Under the pieces are notes generated by a model. It had not been told where the DNA came from. It did not search any database and saw nothing but the letters and a program-made list of their open reading frames with translations. Made by a program: the position numbers and the translations under genes. This document shows, piece after piece, positions 1-8,939 of a stretch of DNA of 45,290 nt (position 1 is the first letter of the stretch; every line of letters begins with the position of its first letter). Source of the DNA: Flavobacteriaceae bacterium (GTDB lineage: Bacteria; Bacteroidota; Bacteroidia; Flavobacteriales; Flavobacteriaceae); assembly GCA_024638225.1 (NCBI GenBank), contig JAHEKR010000010.1, positions 20,444-65,733 of the forward strand, written 5' to 3'.

Positions 1-1
1 G

Positions 2-1210
2 GAAATTGTAAAGGAAAATATTACTGCTGGACACGACATTGGAGCTGGTGGGCTTATTACTTCTCTGCTGGAGATGTGCTTTGCTGGTGAACAAATAGGG
101 CTCGATGTAAAGCTTTCGAAAAGTATGGGTGATGCCGATCCGTTTTTACTTTCCGAACAAGTAGGCTTGTTGATTCAAACCAATGCAGCTACAGCAAAGC
201 GATTAAAAAATAAAGGAATTGGCATACACAAGCTGGGAACGATTACTCGTTCCAATAAGCTTGTCATTCGTACAGACGAGCGCAAATATGAATTTGATGT
301 TCCCAACTACAGAAAGCACTGGTTCAAAAGTGCGTACCTACTTGACAAAAAACAAAGTGGTGCCAATAAGGCTAAAGAACGCTTTGATAATTTTGACAAA
401 ACCCCTCTGGCTTATCACTTCCCCGCAGACTTTGAAGGAAAACTTAAAGCATTACCCAACAAAAAAATTAAAGCTGCTGTTCTCCGTGAAAAGGGAAGCA
501 ACTCAGAGCGAGAGATGGCATACATGATGCATCTGGCTGGTTTTGATGTAAAAGACATCCACATGACCGACCTGACTTCTGGAAGAGAAGATCTTCAAGA
601 CATACAACTACTTGTTGCCGTTGGCGGGTTTTCAAACTCCGATGTGCTGGGTTCTGCCAAAGGTTGGGCAGGTACTATCAAATACAACGAAAAAGCACAA
701 CAAGCTATTCAGCAATTCTTTGAGCGACCTGATACACTCAGTTTAGGGGTGTGCAATGGTTGCCAGCTCTTCGTCGAACTGGGATTATTGCTACCTAGTC
801 ATACGGAGCAACCACGCATGGAGCACAACGACTCTGGAAAATTTGAATGCGTTTTTACCGATGTAGTGATTCAAGATTCTCCTGCTATTATGCTGCAACG
901 CCTTCAAGGTAGTAGACTGGGTATTTGGGCGGCACACGGAGAAGGGAAATTTGTATTCCCAAAAAAAGAAAAAAATTATGCTATAGCAGGGAAATATGCG
1001 CATAGTGCATATCCAGCAAACCCGAACGGATCAGATTTTGATACTGCTATTTTAAGTAGTGAAGACGGGAGGCATTTAGTAATGATGCCACACTTAGAAC
1101 GATCTATTTTTCCATGGAATTGGGGACATTATCCCGAACATCGTGCTGATGAGGTTAGCCCGTGGATTTATGCCTTTGAAGATGCATACAATTGGATAAC
1201 TTCTAGGTAA
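2..1210 (+). CDS. purL: Phosphoribosylformylglycinamidine synthase, C-terminal part (5' truncated by window edge)
   Basis: Catalyses the ATP- and glutamine-dependent conversion of FGAR to FGAM in purine biosynthesis (cytosol). The reading frame is open from base 2, so 402 residues of the C-terminal end of a large single-chain PurL are visible. The fragment begins in the synthetase domain with GHDIGAGGL, the AIR-synthase C-terminal glycine motif. From about residue 158 it continues into a class I glutamine amidotransferase domain, with the nucleophile Cys in GVCNGCQ (about residue 251) and the His/Glu pair in MPHLER (about 364-366). The fused glutaminase marks the long PurL form rather than the PurL/PurQ/PurS split form. 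An internal ATG at 74 lies inside the conserved synthetase domain and is not a start. Confidence 0.96.
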   Translation, partial: EIVKENITAGHDIGAGGLITSLLEMCFAGEQIGLDVKLSKSMGDADPFLLSEQVGLLIQTNAATAKRLKNKGIGIHKLGTITRSNKLVIRTDERKYEFDVPNYRKHWFKSAYLLDKKQSGANKAKERFDNFDKTPLAYHFPADFEGKLKALPNKKIKAAVLREKGSNSEREMAYMMHLAGFDVKDIHMTDLTSGREDLQDIQLLVAVGGFSNSDVLGSAKGWAGTIKYNEKAQQAIQQFFERPDTLSLGVCNGCQLFVELGLLLPSHTEQPRMEHNDSGKFECVFTDVVIQDSPAIMLQRLQGSRLGIWAAHGEGKFVFPKKEKNYAIAGKYAHSAYPANPNGSDFDTAILSSEDGRHLVMMPHLERSIFPWNWGHYPEHRADEVSPWIYAFEDAYNWITSR

Positions 1211-1213
1211 AAT

Positions 1214-1234
1214 CAAAAAAATATTGTTTTTTTG
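1214..1234 (+). terminator. AT-only inverted repeat after purL, possible weak terminator
   Basis: A run of C plus seven A is mirrored by seven T plus G around a 5-nt loop, four bases after the purL stop. The stem has one G-C pair only, so termination would be weak. The location between purL and the next plus-strand gene fits a terminator, but chance in an AT-rich spacer is possible. Confidence 0.25.
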
Positions 1235-1268
1235 GTAATGCTATATGCATAACTAAAACTATTTGGCG

Positions 1269-3044
1269 ATGAGAATGCCCACCAGACTATTTGACTTTAT
1301 TGATATTATGGTACAAGAGTGCCCAATAGATAACGCGGTTAATTCAAAAACAACAGGCAGCTGGGTTAGCCTTTCAACAGATGAAGTTAAAGCTTTAGGC
1401 GACAACCTAAGTGCAAAGCTACTATCGATGGGCGTTGCTGCTGGAGATAAAATTGCCATAATCGCTACAACCAACAGAACAGAATGGGTTTTGACCGATT
1501 TTGCGCTGTCGCAAATTGGAGCCATCAATGTGCCCATCTACCCGACAATTTCATCCCAAGATTACGCCTACATATTAAATCATGCCGAAGTAAAACTCTG
1601 TTTTGTCTCAGATGTTGAGGTTTTAGATAAAATTCGCGTCATCGAAAAAGACTGCCCTACCCTTGAGGCTGTTTTTAGTTTTGATCAAATCGATGGTTGT
1701 GCGCATTTTGAGCCATTACTAGAGTCAAGACCAACAGATGAAGAAAAAACAAAAATTGAAGAGTCTAAAGCAGCCATTAAACCCGAAGATTTAGCAACCA
1801 TCATTTATACTTCTGGAACAACAGGAAAGCCAAAAGGAGTGATGCTGAGTCATAACAACATTGTCAGTAATGTGATTGCCAGCCAAAAAAGATTGCCCCT
1901 AGGGTTTCAAAAAGCAAAGGCACTTAGTTTTTTGCCTTTATGTCATATTTACGAACGGATGCTCCTCTACCTCTATGTTTACAGCGGAACCAAAATTTAT
2001 TTTGCGCAATCCCTTGAAACTATTTCGGAAAACCTCAACGAGGTAAAACCAGATATTATGACTGCGGTTCCGCGTTTGTTGGAAAAATTATACGACAAAA
2101 TTATAGCTAAAGGAGCGCAATTAAGGGGTGTAAAGAAAAAACTATTTGATTGGGCGGTAAACCTTGGGCTTCGCTACGAACCTTATGGAAAAAACGGACT
2201 CTTCTACGAATTGCAACTTAAGCTTGCCCGAAAACTCATTTTTAGTAAATGGCGAGAAGCCATGGGTGGAAAACTAACGACAATTGCTTCTGGAAGTGCT
2301 GCCTTACAACCCAGACTAGCCAGAGTTTTCACTGCTGCAGGCATGACGGTAGCTGAAGGGTATGGCTTAACCGAAACCTCACCTGTCGTATCGGTTAATG
2401 ACATACGCAACCACAAAATGAGAATTGGTTCAGTTGGGCAATTGCTGGATGGTGTTGAAGTAAAAATTGCGGATGATGGAGAAATTCTTTGTAAAGGACC
2501 AAACATCATGATGGGATACTACAAAGACGAGAAAAAAACCAATGAGGTACTGAAGAACGGTTATTTTCATACTGGAGATATTGGCCATATAGATGCTGAC
2601 GGATTTTTAAAAATTACAGATCGAAAAAAAGCAATGTTTAAGACTTCGGGCGGTAAATACATCGCACCACAAGTCATTGAAAATGCCATGAAACAATCAA
2701 TTTTTATTGATCAAATTATGGTGATAGGTGAAAATCAAAAATTCCCAGCTGCTCTTATACAATTAAACTTTGAAGCCATAGAAGCATGGGCGGAAAAACA
2801 ACAATTAGAATTGCCAAAAGACGAAGCCTTGTGGGGTGATAACAACCAAGTGTTTACAAAGATTTTTGAAGAAGTTGACCAAATAAACGAACGTTTTGGT
2901 CAATGGGAAAAAATTAAGGAAATACGTATAACACCCGATGTGTGGTCCGTTGATGGCGGACAGCTAACTCCAACAATGAAACTCAAGCGAAAAGTACTCA
3001 AAGAAAAGTACGACGCACTAATAAATTCCATTTATATAGCCTAA
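1269..3044 (+). CDS. Long-chain acyl-CoA synthetase (AMP-forming fatty-acid--CoA ligase)
   Basis: Activates free fatty acids to acyl-CoA with ATP, supplying the beta-oxidation genes downstream; probably membrane-associated. The protein is 591 residues, typical of the LACS/FadD-type ANL superfamily. Visible motifs are the P-loop-like IYTSGTTGKPKG (179-190), GYGLTETSP (A5 motif), the hinge-region YFHTGDIG, and DRKKAMFKTSGGKYIAPQ with the C-terminal-domain lysine region. A TTG at 1263 extends the frame by two codons. ATG at 1269 or 1275 is more likely, and I chose 1269 without strong RBS support. The next gene is marR, 40 bases away behind a palindrome, so this gene may be transcribed separately. 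Substrate chain length is inferred from family resemblance. Confidence 0.93.
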   Translation: MRMPTRLFDFIDIMVQECPIDNAVNSKTTGSWVSLSTDEVKALGDNLSAKLLSMGVAAGDKIAIIATTNRTEWVLTDFALSQIGAINVPIYPTISSQDYAYILNHAEVKLCFVSDVEVLDKIRVIEKDCPTLEAVFSFDQIDGCAHFEPLLESRPTDEEKTKIEESKAAIKPEDLATIIYTSGTTGKPKGVMLSHNNIVSNVIASQKRLPLGFQKAKALSFLPLCHIYERMLLYLYVYSGTKIYFAQSLETISENLNEVKPDIMTAVPRLLEKLYDKIIAKGAQLRGVKKKLFDWAVNLGLRYEPYGKNGLFYELQLKLARKLIFSKWREAMGGKLTTIASGSAALQPRLARVFTAAGMTVAEGYGLTETSPVVSVNDIRNHKMRIGSVGQLLDGVEVKIADDGEILCKGPNIMMGYYKDEKKTNEVLKNGYFHTGDIGHIDADGFLKITDRKKAMFKTSGGKYIAPQVIENAMKQSIFIDQIMVIGENQKFPAALIQLNFEAIEAWAEKQQLELPKDEALWGDNNQVFTKIFEEVDQINERFGQWEKIKEIRITPDVWSVDGGQLTPTMKLKRKVLKEKYDALINSIYIA

Positions 3045-3068
3045 AATACTATGCGCGCATAGTATTTT
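3043..3068. promoter_or_regulatory. 26-bp perfect palindrome, candidate MarR operator (or terminator of the upstream gene)
   Basis: The half-site AAAATACTATGCG is followed immediately by its exact reverse complement, centred between 3055 and 3056. It starts inside the stop codon of the acyl-CoA synthetase gene and ends 5 bases before a TAnnTTTG box, so it covers the expected -33 region of the marR promoter. MarR proteins bind such palindromes as dimers, so autoregulation is a natural inference. As RNA it could also fold into a hairpin followed by a U run (3065-3071), that is, a terminator. Both roles are compatible. Confidence 0.6.
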
Positions 3069-3072
3069 TTTA

Positions 3073-3080
3073 TATATTTG
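3073..3080 (+). promoter_or_regulatory. -7 promoter element of marR
   Basis: TATATTTG matches the Bacteroidota consensus TAnnTTTG exactly. Its last G is five bases before the A of the marR ATG. If transcription starts about four bases after the box, the mRNA would have a leader of about one base. The -33 region falls in the adjacent palindrome. Confidence 0.55.
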
Positions 3081-3084
3081 AGGT

Positions 3085-3531
3085 ATGGAAGTAACTACGT
3101 CATACCCTACTATTGATGCCCTTTATCGAGCAACTTGGCATGCCATTGCCAAAATGTATAATGAGGAAGCTTCAAAACACGATACAACTATGGCTACGGG
3201 TTTGGCTCTGCTCTCGATAGACCCAAAGAAAGGAACTCCATCTACAGCCATCGCGCCCAAAATGGGAATGGAGGCGACCAGTCTATCGAGAACACTTAAA
3301 ACACTTCAAAACAAAGGGCTTATTACACGTGAACCCAATCCTGAGGACGGTAGAAGTGTACTGCTAAAGCTTACAAAAAAAGGTCTTGAAAAAAGAGATT
3401 TATCAAAGTCTTTTGTGATTCATTTTAATGAGCAATTAGCACACCATATTGACCGTGAAAAACTCGAAGTATTCATAGAGGTATCTGAAAATATCATCAA
3501 ACTCATTCAATCCAAAAATATTTACCAATAA
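3085..3531 (+). CDS. MarR-family transcriptional regulator
   Basis: A 148-residue winged-helix regulator, normal MarR length. The DNA-binding part is visible at about residues 55-95: an alpha-rich start with MGMEATSLSRTLKTL as the recognition helix, then KGLITREPNPEDGRSVLLKLT as the beta wing, where the D-x-R pair is a MarR hallmark. Flanking helices would form the dimer interface. It is seven bases upstream of the fadN-like gene and heads a beta-oxidation operon, so it probably represses fatty-acid degradation and is relieved by an acyl-CoA or fatty-acid ligand. That effector is inferred from context only. A perfect palindrome at its own promoter suggests autoregulation. Confidence 0.92.
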   Translation: MEVTTSYPTIDALYRATWHAIAKMYNEEASKHDTTMATGLALLSIDPKKGTPSTAIAPKMGMEATSLSRTLKTLQNKGLITREPNPEDGRSVLLKLTKKGLEKRDLSKSFVIHFNEQLAHHIDREKLEVFIEVSENIIKLIQSKNIYQ

Positions 3532-3538
3532 CCTACTC

Positions 3539-5944
3539 ATGACTAGAAGAATAAAAAAAGTAGCCGTTTTAGGGTCAGGCATCATGGGCGCCGGAATTGC
3601 CTGTCATTTTGCCAACATAGGCGTAGAGGTCCTATTGCTCGACATAGTACCCAAAGAACCAACTGACATTGAAAAGCAAAAAGGGCTTGATCTAAATCAT
3701 CCCGCTGTTCGCAATAGAATCGTGAAGACCAACCTGACTAATGCGGCCAAAAGCAAGCCTGCCCCCTTGTACCATTCCAGCTTTAAGGAACGAATTCAGA
3801 TAGGTAACTTTGAGGATGACATGCCCAAAATTGCTGATGTAGATTGGATTATTGAAGTTGTTGTTGAGCGATTAGACATTAAAAAAGTAGTGTTTGAACA
3901 AGTAGAGCAGCACAGAACTCCAGGAACGCTAATCAGTTCTAACACTTCTGGAATTCCCATAAAGTTTATGAACGAAGGGAGGTCTAAGGACTTTCAAGAA
4001 CACTTTAGCGTTACCCACTTCTTCAACCCTCCACGCTACCTAAAATTATTTGAAGTGGTACCGGGACCAAATTGCAAGCTCGAGGTGGTTGACTTTCTTA
4101 TGGACTACGGCACTCGCTTTTTGGGTAAGTCAGCTGTACTGGCCAAAGACACACCTGCCTTTATCGGTAACCGCATTGGTATCTTCTGTATTCAGAGTTT
4201 ATTCCACCAAATGAAACCTATGGGACTGACTGTGGAGGAAGTAGATAAACTAACCGGTCCTGTGATGGGAAGACCCAAGTCTGCCACCTTCAGAACGGTA
4301 GATGTTGTTGGTTTAGACACCCTAGTGCATGTTGCAAATGGATTACACGAAAACTGTCCCCAAGACGAGCGTCGTGATAGCTTTGTCTTGCCAGATTTCA
4401 TCCAAAAAATGATGAACGAGCAGTGGCTTGGAAGCAAGACGGGGCAAGGATTTTACAAAAAGGTGAAAAATGAGGCCGGAAGTTCTGAAATCCAAGTCCT
4501 TGACTTAGACAGCATGACCTACCGCAAAAAAAAGAAAGCTTCTTTTGCCACATTAGAAAAAACAAAAGGAGTTGAGCGCATTGCCGATCGCTTTCCGATC
4601 CTAATCAATGGTTCTGATAAGGCTGCTCAGTTCTATCGAACGATACTGGGTGAAACTTTTGCCTATGTGCAAAACCGAATTCCCGAAATTTCGGATGAGC
4701 TATATCAGATAGACGAAGCCATGAAAGCAGGTTTTGGTTGGGAACACGGGCCTTTTGAATTATGGGATGCTGTGGGGCTTGCAACCGGAATAGAACTTAT
4801 CAAAGAGACTGGACATCAGGTGGCATCGTGGATTGAGGAATTAGCAGCTACGGGTGCTACAGGTTTTTATCAGCTCAACGAAAACAAGCCGCACTATTAC
4901 AATATTGAGAAAGAGAAATTTGTGTCCGTTCCTGGACAAGAGGCCTTCATTATTCTAGACCATGTTAGAGAAAACAAAACGGTTTGGCAAAACAAGGAGT
5001 GCTCGGTCATCGATATTGGGGATGGGATACTGAATATTGAGTTCCGCTCCAAGATGAATACTATTGGGGCTGGAGTTTTACAGGGTATCAATAAAGGAAT
5101 AGACCTAGCTGAAGAAGGTTACGCAGGAGTTGTGGTTGGAAATAATGGTGCAAATTTTTCTGCTGGTGCGAATCTAGGTATGATTTTTTTGATGGCTGTA
5201 GAACAAGAGTACGATGAACTGAATATGGCGATTAAATACTTCCAAGATACCATGATGCGGATGCGCTATTCGAGTATTCCTACCGTTGCTGCCCCGCATG
5301 GACTTACCTTGGGTGGCGGCTGTGAACTTTCTATGCATGCCGACAAAGTAGTGGCTGCTGCAGAAACCTACATTGGTCTCGTCGAATTTGGAGTGGGTGT
5401 TATCCCCGGAGGTGGCGGCTCAAAAGAAATGACCTTGCGTGCTGCGGATATGTTCCGCAAGAACGATGTAGAGCTTAACGTACTTCAGGAGCATTTTTTA
5501 GCAATAGGAATGGCAAAGGTGGCTACCTCTGCTTATGAGGCCTTTGACTTTAGTATTCTCCAAAAAGGGAAAGACAGTGTAGTTGTTAATGGAAAACAAC
5601 AGTTAAGCATTGCCAAACAAGAAGCTTTGCTGATGGCAGAACGCGGCTACACGCAGCCCAAACAACGCACAGACATAAAAGTACTTGGGAAACAAGCTTT
5701 GGGCATGTTTTTGGTAGGTACAGACAGTATGGAAGCGGGACACTACATTTCGGAGCACGATCAAAAAATCGCCAACAAACTTGCCTATGTCATGGCGGGA
5801 GGCGATCTGTCGCAATCCACTCACGTTAGCGAACGCTATTTGTTGGACATCGAGCGGGAGGCGTTTTTATCGCTTTGTACCGAACGAAAAACCTTAGAGC
5901 GCATTCAGCATATGCTCAAAACCGGCAAACCTTTACGCAACTAA
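3539..5944 (+). CDS. fadN: 3-hydroxyacyl-CoA dehydrogenase / enoyl-CoA hydratase (FadN-type bifunctional protein)
   Basis: Carries out the hydration and NAD-dependent oxidation steps of fatty-acid beta-oxidation. At 801 residues it has the domain order of Bacillus FadN, not of E. coli FadB: an N-terminal Rossmann domain with GSGIMGAGIACHFANIG (about 12-28), the catalytic His in VTHFFNP, Asn in FIGNRIG, a second 3HCDH segment from about 350, then a C-terminal crotonase domain from about 480. The crotonase part shows the oxyanion-hole stretch FSAGANLG, LGGGCELSMHAD, and GLVEFGVGVIPGGGG with the expected glutamate. It starts seven bases after marR and ends two bases before the thiolase ATG, so it is operonic and probably translationally coupled. 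The thiolase partner is the next gene. Confidence 0.94.
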   Translation: MTRRIKKVAVLGSGIMGAGIACHFANIGVEVLLLDIVPKEPTDIEKQKGLDLNHPAVRNRIVKTNLTNAAKSKPAPLYHSSFKERIQIGNFEDDMPKIADVDWIIEVVVERLDIKKVVFEQVEQHRTPGTLISSNTSGIPIKFMNEGRSKDFQEHFSVTHFFNPPRYLKLFEVVPGPNCKLEVVDFLMDYGTRFLGKSAVLAKDTPAFIGNRIGIFCIQSLFHQMKPMGLTVEEVDKLTGPVMGRPKSATFRTVDVVGLDTLVHVANGLHENCPQDERRDSFVLPDFIQKMMNEQWLGSKTGQGFYKKVKNEAGSSEIQVLDLDSMTYRKKKKASFATLEKTKGVERIADRFPILINGSDKAAQFYRTILGETFAYVQNRIPEISDELYQIDEAMKAGFGWEHGPFELWDAVGLATGIELIKETGHQVASWIEELAATGATGFYQLNENKPHYYNIEKEKFVSVPGQEAFIILDHVRENKTVWQNKECSVIDIGDGILNIEFRSKMNTIGAGVLQGINKGIDLAEEGYAGVVVGNNGANFSAGANLGMIFLMAVEQEYDELNMAIKYFQDTMMRMRYSSIPTVAAPHGLTLGGGCELSMHADKVVAAAETYIGLVEFGVGVIPGGGGSKEMTLRAADMFRKNDVELNVLQEHFLAIGMAKVATSAYEAFDFSILQKGKDSVVVNGKQQLSIAKQEALLMAERGYTQPKQRTDIKVLGKQALGMFLVGTDSMEAGHYISEHDQKIANKLAYVMAGGDLSQSTHVSERYLLDIEREAFLSLCTERKTLERIQHMLKTGKPLRN

Positions 5945-5946
5945 TT

Positions 5947-7125
5947 ATGAAAACAGCTTATATCGTACGCGCATACCGCACCGCAGTTGGGAAAGCACCA
6001 CGTGGACTTTTTCGTTTTAAGCGTCCAGATGAATTGGCCGCAGAAACCGTTGCCCACCTGATGAAAAGCATCCCAGAGTTGGATAAAAAAAGAATAGACG
6101 ATGTGATTGTTGGAAATGCCATGCCGGAAGCCGAACAAGGGCTAAATATGGCTCGACTCATATCGCTTATGGGACTAGAAACGGATGAAGTTCCTGGAGT
6201 TACCGTCAATCGTTATTGTGCCTCTGGTTTAGAAACCATAGCCATGGCTACTGCCAAGATTCAGTCTGGAATGGCAGAGTGCATTATTGCTGGGGGTTCT
6301 GAAAGCATGAGTTTTATTCCCTTTGGTGGATACAAACCTGTACCCGATTACGAAATTGTAAAAAAAGGGAATGAAGACTACTACTGGGGGATGGGACTTA
6401 CAGCTGAGGCTGTTGCTAAAGAGTACAACATATCACGGGAAGACCAAGACGCATTTTCCTATGACTCACACCAAAAAGCACTTGCGGCACTTAAAAGTGA
6501 TGCCTTTAAAGACCAGATTGTTCCCATACATATTGAAGAAACCTATTTAGAAGGGAATGCCAAGAAAACACGCAACTATGTGGTGGACACAGACGAAGGT
6601 CCACGTGCCGATACGGCCATTGATAAATTGGCTAAACTACGTCCCGTGTTCGCAGCTGGTGGCTCCGTAACAGCAGGAAATGCCTCGCAAACCAGCGATG
6701 GAGCAGCTATGGTTCTGGTCATGAGTGAGGATATGGTCAAAGAACTTGGGGTTACCCCTATTGCGCGTATGGTTAGTTATGCAGCAGCAGGCGTACCGCC
6801 ACGTATTATGGGCATTGGTCCTGTTGCAGCCATTCCAAAAGCACTGAAGCAAGCCGGAATGAAACAAGAAGATATTGAATTGATTGAGCTCAATGAGGCT
6901 TTTGCCTCACAGTCGTTGGCGGTGATACGAACCATGGGATTAAATTCAGACATAATAAATGTCAATGGTGGTGCTATTGCACTAGGACATCCACTAGGAT
7001 GCACAGGTGCAAAACTGTCGGTGCAGCTATTTGACGAAATGAAAAAACGAAATAACAAATACGGAATGGTCACCATGTGTGTGGGAACTGGGCAAGGTGC
7101 CGCCGGAATTTTTGAACGATTTTAA
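5947..7125 (+). CDS. fadA: Acetyl-CoA C-acyltransferase (3-ketoacyl-CoA thiolase)
   Basis: Performs the thiolytic cleavage of 3-ketoacyl-CoA, the last step of the beta-oxidation cycle. The protein is 392 residues, normal for thiolases, with all three active-site signatures: [12 protein letters not shown] with nucleophile Cys91, the His in [15 protein letters not shown], and the second Cys in MCVGTGQG. The frame is open upstream to 5875, but that part lies inside fadN. The ATG at 5947, two bases after the fadN stop, gives the canonical thiolase N-terminus [16 protein letters not shown]. Its place between the fadN- and fadE-like genes indicates a degradative rather than biosynthetic thiolase. 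Confidence 0.95.
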   Translation: MKTAYIVRAYRTAVGKAPRGLFRFKRPDELAAETVAHLMKSIPELDKKRIDDVIVGNAMPEAEQGLNMARLISLMGLETDEVPGVTVNRYCASGLETIAMATAKIQSGMAECIIAGGSESMSFIPFGGYKPVPDYEIVKKGNEDYYWGMGLTAEAVAKEYNISREDQDAFSYDSHQKALAALKSDAFKDQIVPIHIEETYLEGNAKKTRNYVVDTDEGPRADTAIDKLAKLRPVFAAGGSVTAGNASQTSDGAAMVLVMSEDMVKELGVTPIARMVSYAAAGVPPRIMGIGPVAAIPKALKQAGMKQEDIELIELNEAFASQSLAVIRTMGLNSDIINVNGGAIALGHPLGCTGAKLSVQLFDEMKKRNNKYGMVTMCVGTGQGAAGIFERF

Positions 7126-7135
7126 TTACCTATTT

Positions 7136-8938
7136 ATGAAAACTATAGAACGTAAACTTACTCGCGGCGGTGCTTTCATCTTACAAGATACAGATGCAAA
7201 CGACATTTTTACACCGGAGGAATTTAACGAAGAACAGCGCATGATGCGTGAGGCAATCAAGGAATTTGTCGACCGTGATGTCTGGCCTGCGCGTGAACGC
7301 TTCGACAACAAAGACTACGACTACACTTTTGAGCTCATGCGTAAAATTGGTGAAATGGGCTTTTTGGGTATTAGTGTTCCAGAAGCTTATGGAGGTATGG
7401 GAATGGGATTTGTCGATACCATGTTGGTTTGTGAATATATTTCTGGTGCCTCAGGTTCTTTATCGACCGCATTTGGAGCACATACCGGGATTGGCACCAT
7501 GCCCATTGTTTTATACGGTAATGAAGAGCAAAAGAAAAAATACGTACCCAAACTAGCAAGCGGCGAATGGATTGGCTGCTATTGCCTGACAGAACCAACT
7601 GCAGGCTCGGATGCGAACAGTGGAAAAACCAAAGCAGTACTTTCCGAAGATGGCACGCACTACCTCATTTCAGGGCAAAAAATATGGATTTCCAATGCTG
7701 GCTATGCAGACTTAATGATTGTCTTTGCGCGTATAGAAGACGACAAAAATATCACCGGCTTTATTATTCCAAATGACCCAGAGAATGGAATTTCCATGGG
7801 TGAGGAAGAAAAAAAATTAGGCATCAATGCATCTTCAACACGACAGGTCTTTTTTAGCGACACTAAGGTACCTATAGAAAATATGCTTTCGGAGCGTGGA
7901 AATGGATTTAAAATAGCGATGAATGCCCTTAACGTTGGGCGCATCAAGCTGGCAGTAGCCACACTAGACGGACAGCGTCGTGTGCTTAACGAAGCCATTA
8001 GTTTTGCCAACCAACGCGTACAGTTTAAAACGCCTATTGCCCAATTTGGAGCCATCAAGCAGAAATTAGCCAATATGGCTACCTTTTTATATGCAGGTGA
8101 AGCTGCATGCTATCGGGCAGCAAAAGATATTGAAAATCGAATCGCCTTACGTGAAGCTGCTGGAAATACACATCAAGAAGCAGAGCTTAAAGGAGTAGAG
8201 GAATACGTTATTGAGTGTTCTATCCTAAAGGTTGCTTGCTCGGAGCACACCCAAATTACGGCAGACGAAGGGATCCAAATTATGGGAGGTATGGGCTACT
8301 CGGCTGAAACGCCAATGCAAACGGCTTGGCGCGATACTCGAATCGCTCGAATCTATGAAGGAACAAACGAAATCAACCGTATGCTATCGGTGGGTATGCT
8401 CATCAAAAAAGCGATGAAAGGACAATTGGACTTAATCGGACCAGCAACAGCAGTTGGCGAAGAGTTATTGGGAATTCCTGATTTTTCTATTCCAGATTTT
8501 AGCGCTCCCCTTAGTCAAGAAATACACGTGCTTAAAAATCTAAAAAAAGTGTTCTTAATGATTGCTGGTGCTGGAGTACAGAAATACGGTACCGAGCTCG
8601 AAGAACACCAACAACTGTTATTGGCCGTTGCTGATATATTGATCGAGATTTATATGGCAGAATCTGCCCTATTGCGAGCTGAAAAAAATATAGGTATATA
8701 TGGGCTAGAGGCGCAAGAATATCAAGTGGCACTCAGTCAATTGTATCTATATCAAGCCGTTGAAAAAATTACTGCAAAAGGACGTGAGGCCATCCTAAGT
8801 TTTGCTGAAAATGATGAGCAAAAGGCACTGCTTATGGGGCTTAAGCGATTTACGAAATATACCGACTACCCCAACGTAATTGCGCTACGTAACAAAGTGG
8901 CCGAAAAGCTGACGGCAGAAAATGTATACTGCTTTTAA
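7136..8938 (+). CDS. fadE: Acyl-CoA dehydrogenase (FadE-type, long form)
   Basis: FAD enzyme for the first oxidation of acyl-CoA to trans-2-enoyl-CoA. It has 600 residues. The acyl-CoA dehydrogenase core occupies about 40-430 and is followed by an extra helical C-terminal domain of about 150 residues, as in Bacillus FadE (the fadNAE operon). Visible are CYCLTEPTAGSDA (flavin/substrate loop) and RDTRIARIYEGTNEINRM, whose Glu in YEGTNE is the usual catalytic base. The frame extends upstream to 7079 inside fadA. The ATG at 7136, ten bases after the fadA stop, gives the family-like start MKTIERKLTRGG. The electron acceptor (an ETF) is not encoded in the window. Confidence 0.94.
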   Translation: MKTIERKLTRGGAFILQDTDANDIFTPEEFNEEQRMMREAIKEFVDRDVWPARERFDNKDYDYTFELMRKIGEMGFLGISVPEAYGGMGMGFVDTMLVCEYISGASGSLSTAFGAHTGIGTMPIVLYGNEEQKKKYVPKLASGEWIGCYCLTEPTAGSDANSGKTKAVLSEDGTHYLISGQKIWISNAGYADLMIVFARIEDDKNITGFIIPNDPENGISMGEEEKKLGINASSTRQVFFSDTKVPIENMLSERGNGFKIAMNALNVGRIKLAVATLDGQRRVLNEAISFANQRVQFKTPIAQFGAIKQKLANMATFLYAGEAACYRAAKDIENRIALREAAGNTHQEAELKGVEEYVIECSILKVACSEHTQITADEGIQIMGGMGYSAETPMQTAWRDTRIARIYEGTNEINRMLSVGMLIKKAMKGQLDLIGPATAVGEELLGIPDFSIPDFSAPLSQEIHVLKNLKKVFLMIAGAGVQKYGTELEEHQQLLLAVADILIEIYMAESALLRAEKNIGIYGLEAQEYQVALSQLYLYQAVEKITAKGREAILSFAENDEQKALLMGLKRFTKYTDYPNVIALRNKVAEKLTAENVYCF

Positions 8939-8939
8939 T

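Noticed and set aside
7702-8073. 123-residue minus-strand ORF inside fadE
   Set aside because: Antisense to a clear acyl-CoA dehydrogenase with all motifs; no recognisable domain in the shadow product.
8922-8939. Upstream ATG for the M28 peptidase
   Set aside because: It would overlap fadE and add six residues before the signal peptide; the ATG at 8940, one base after the fadE stop, fits the operon and the signal peptide better.
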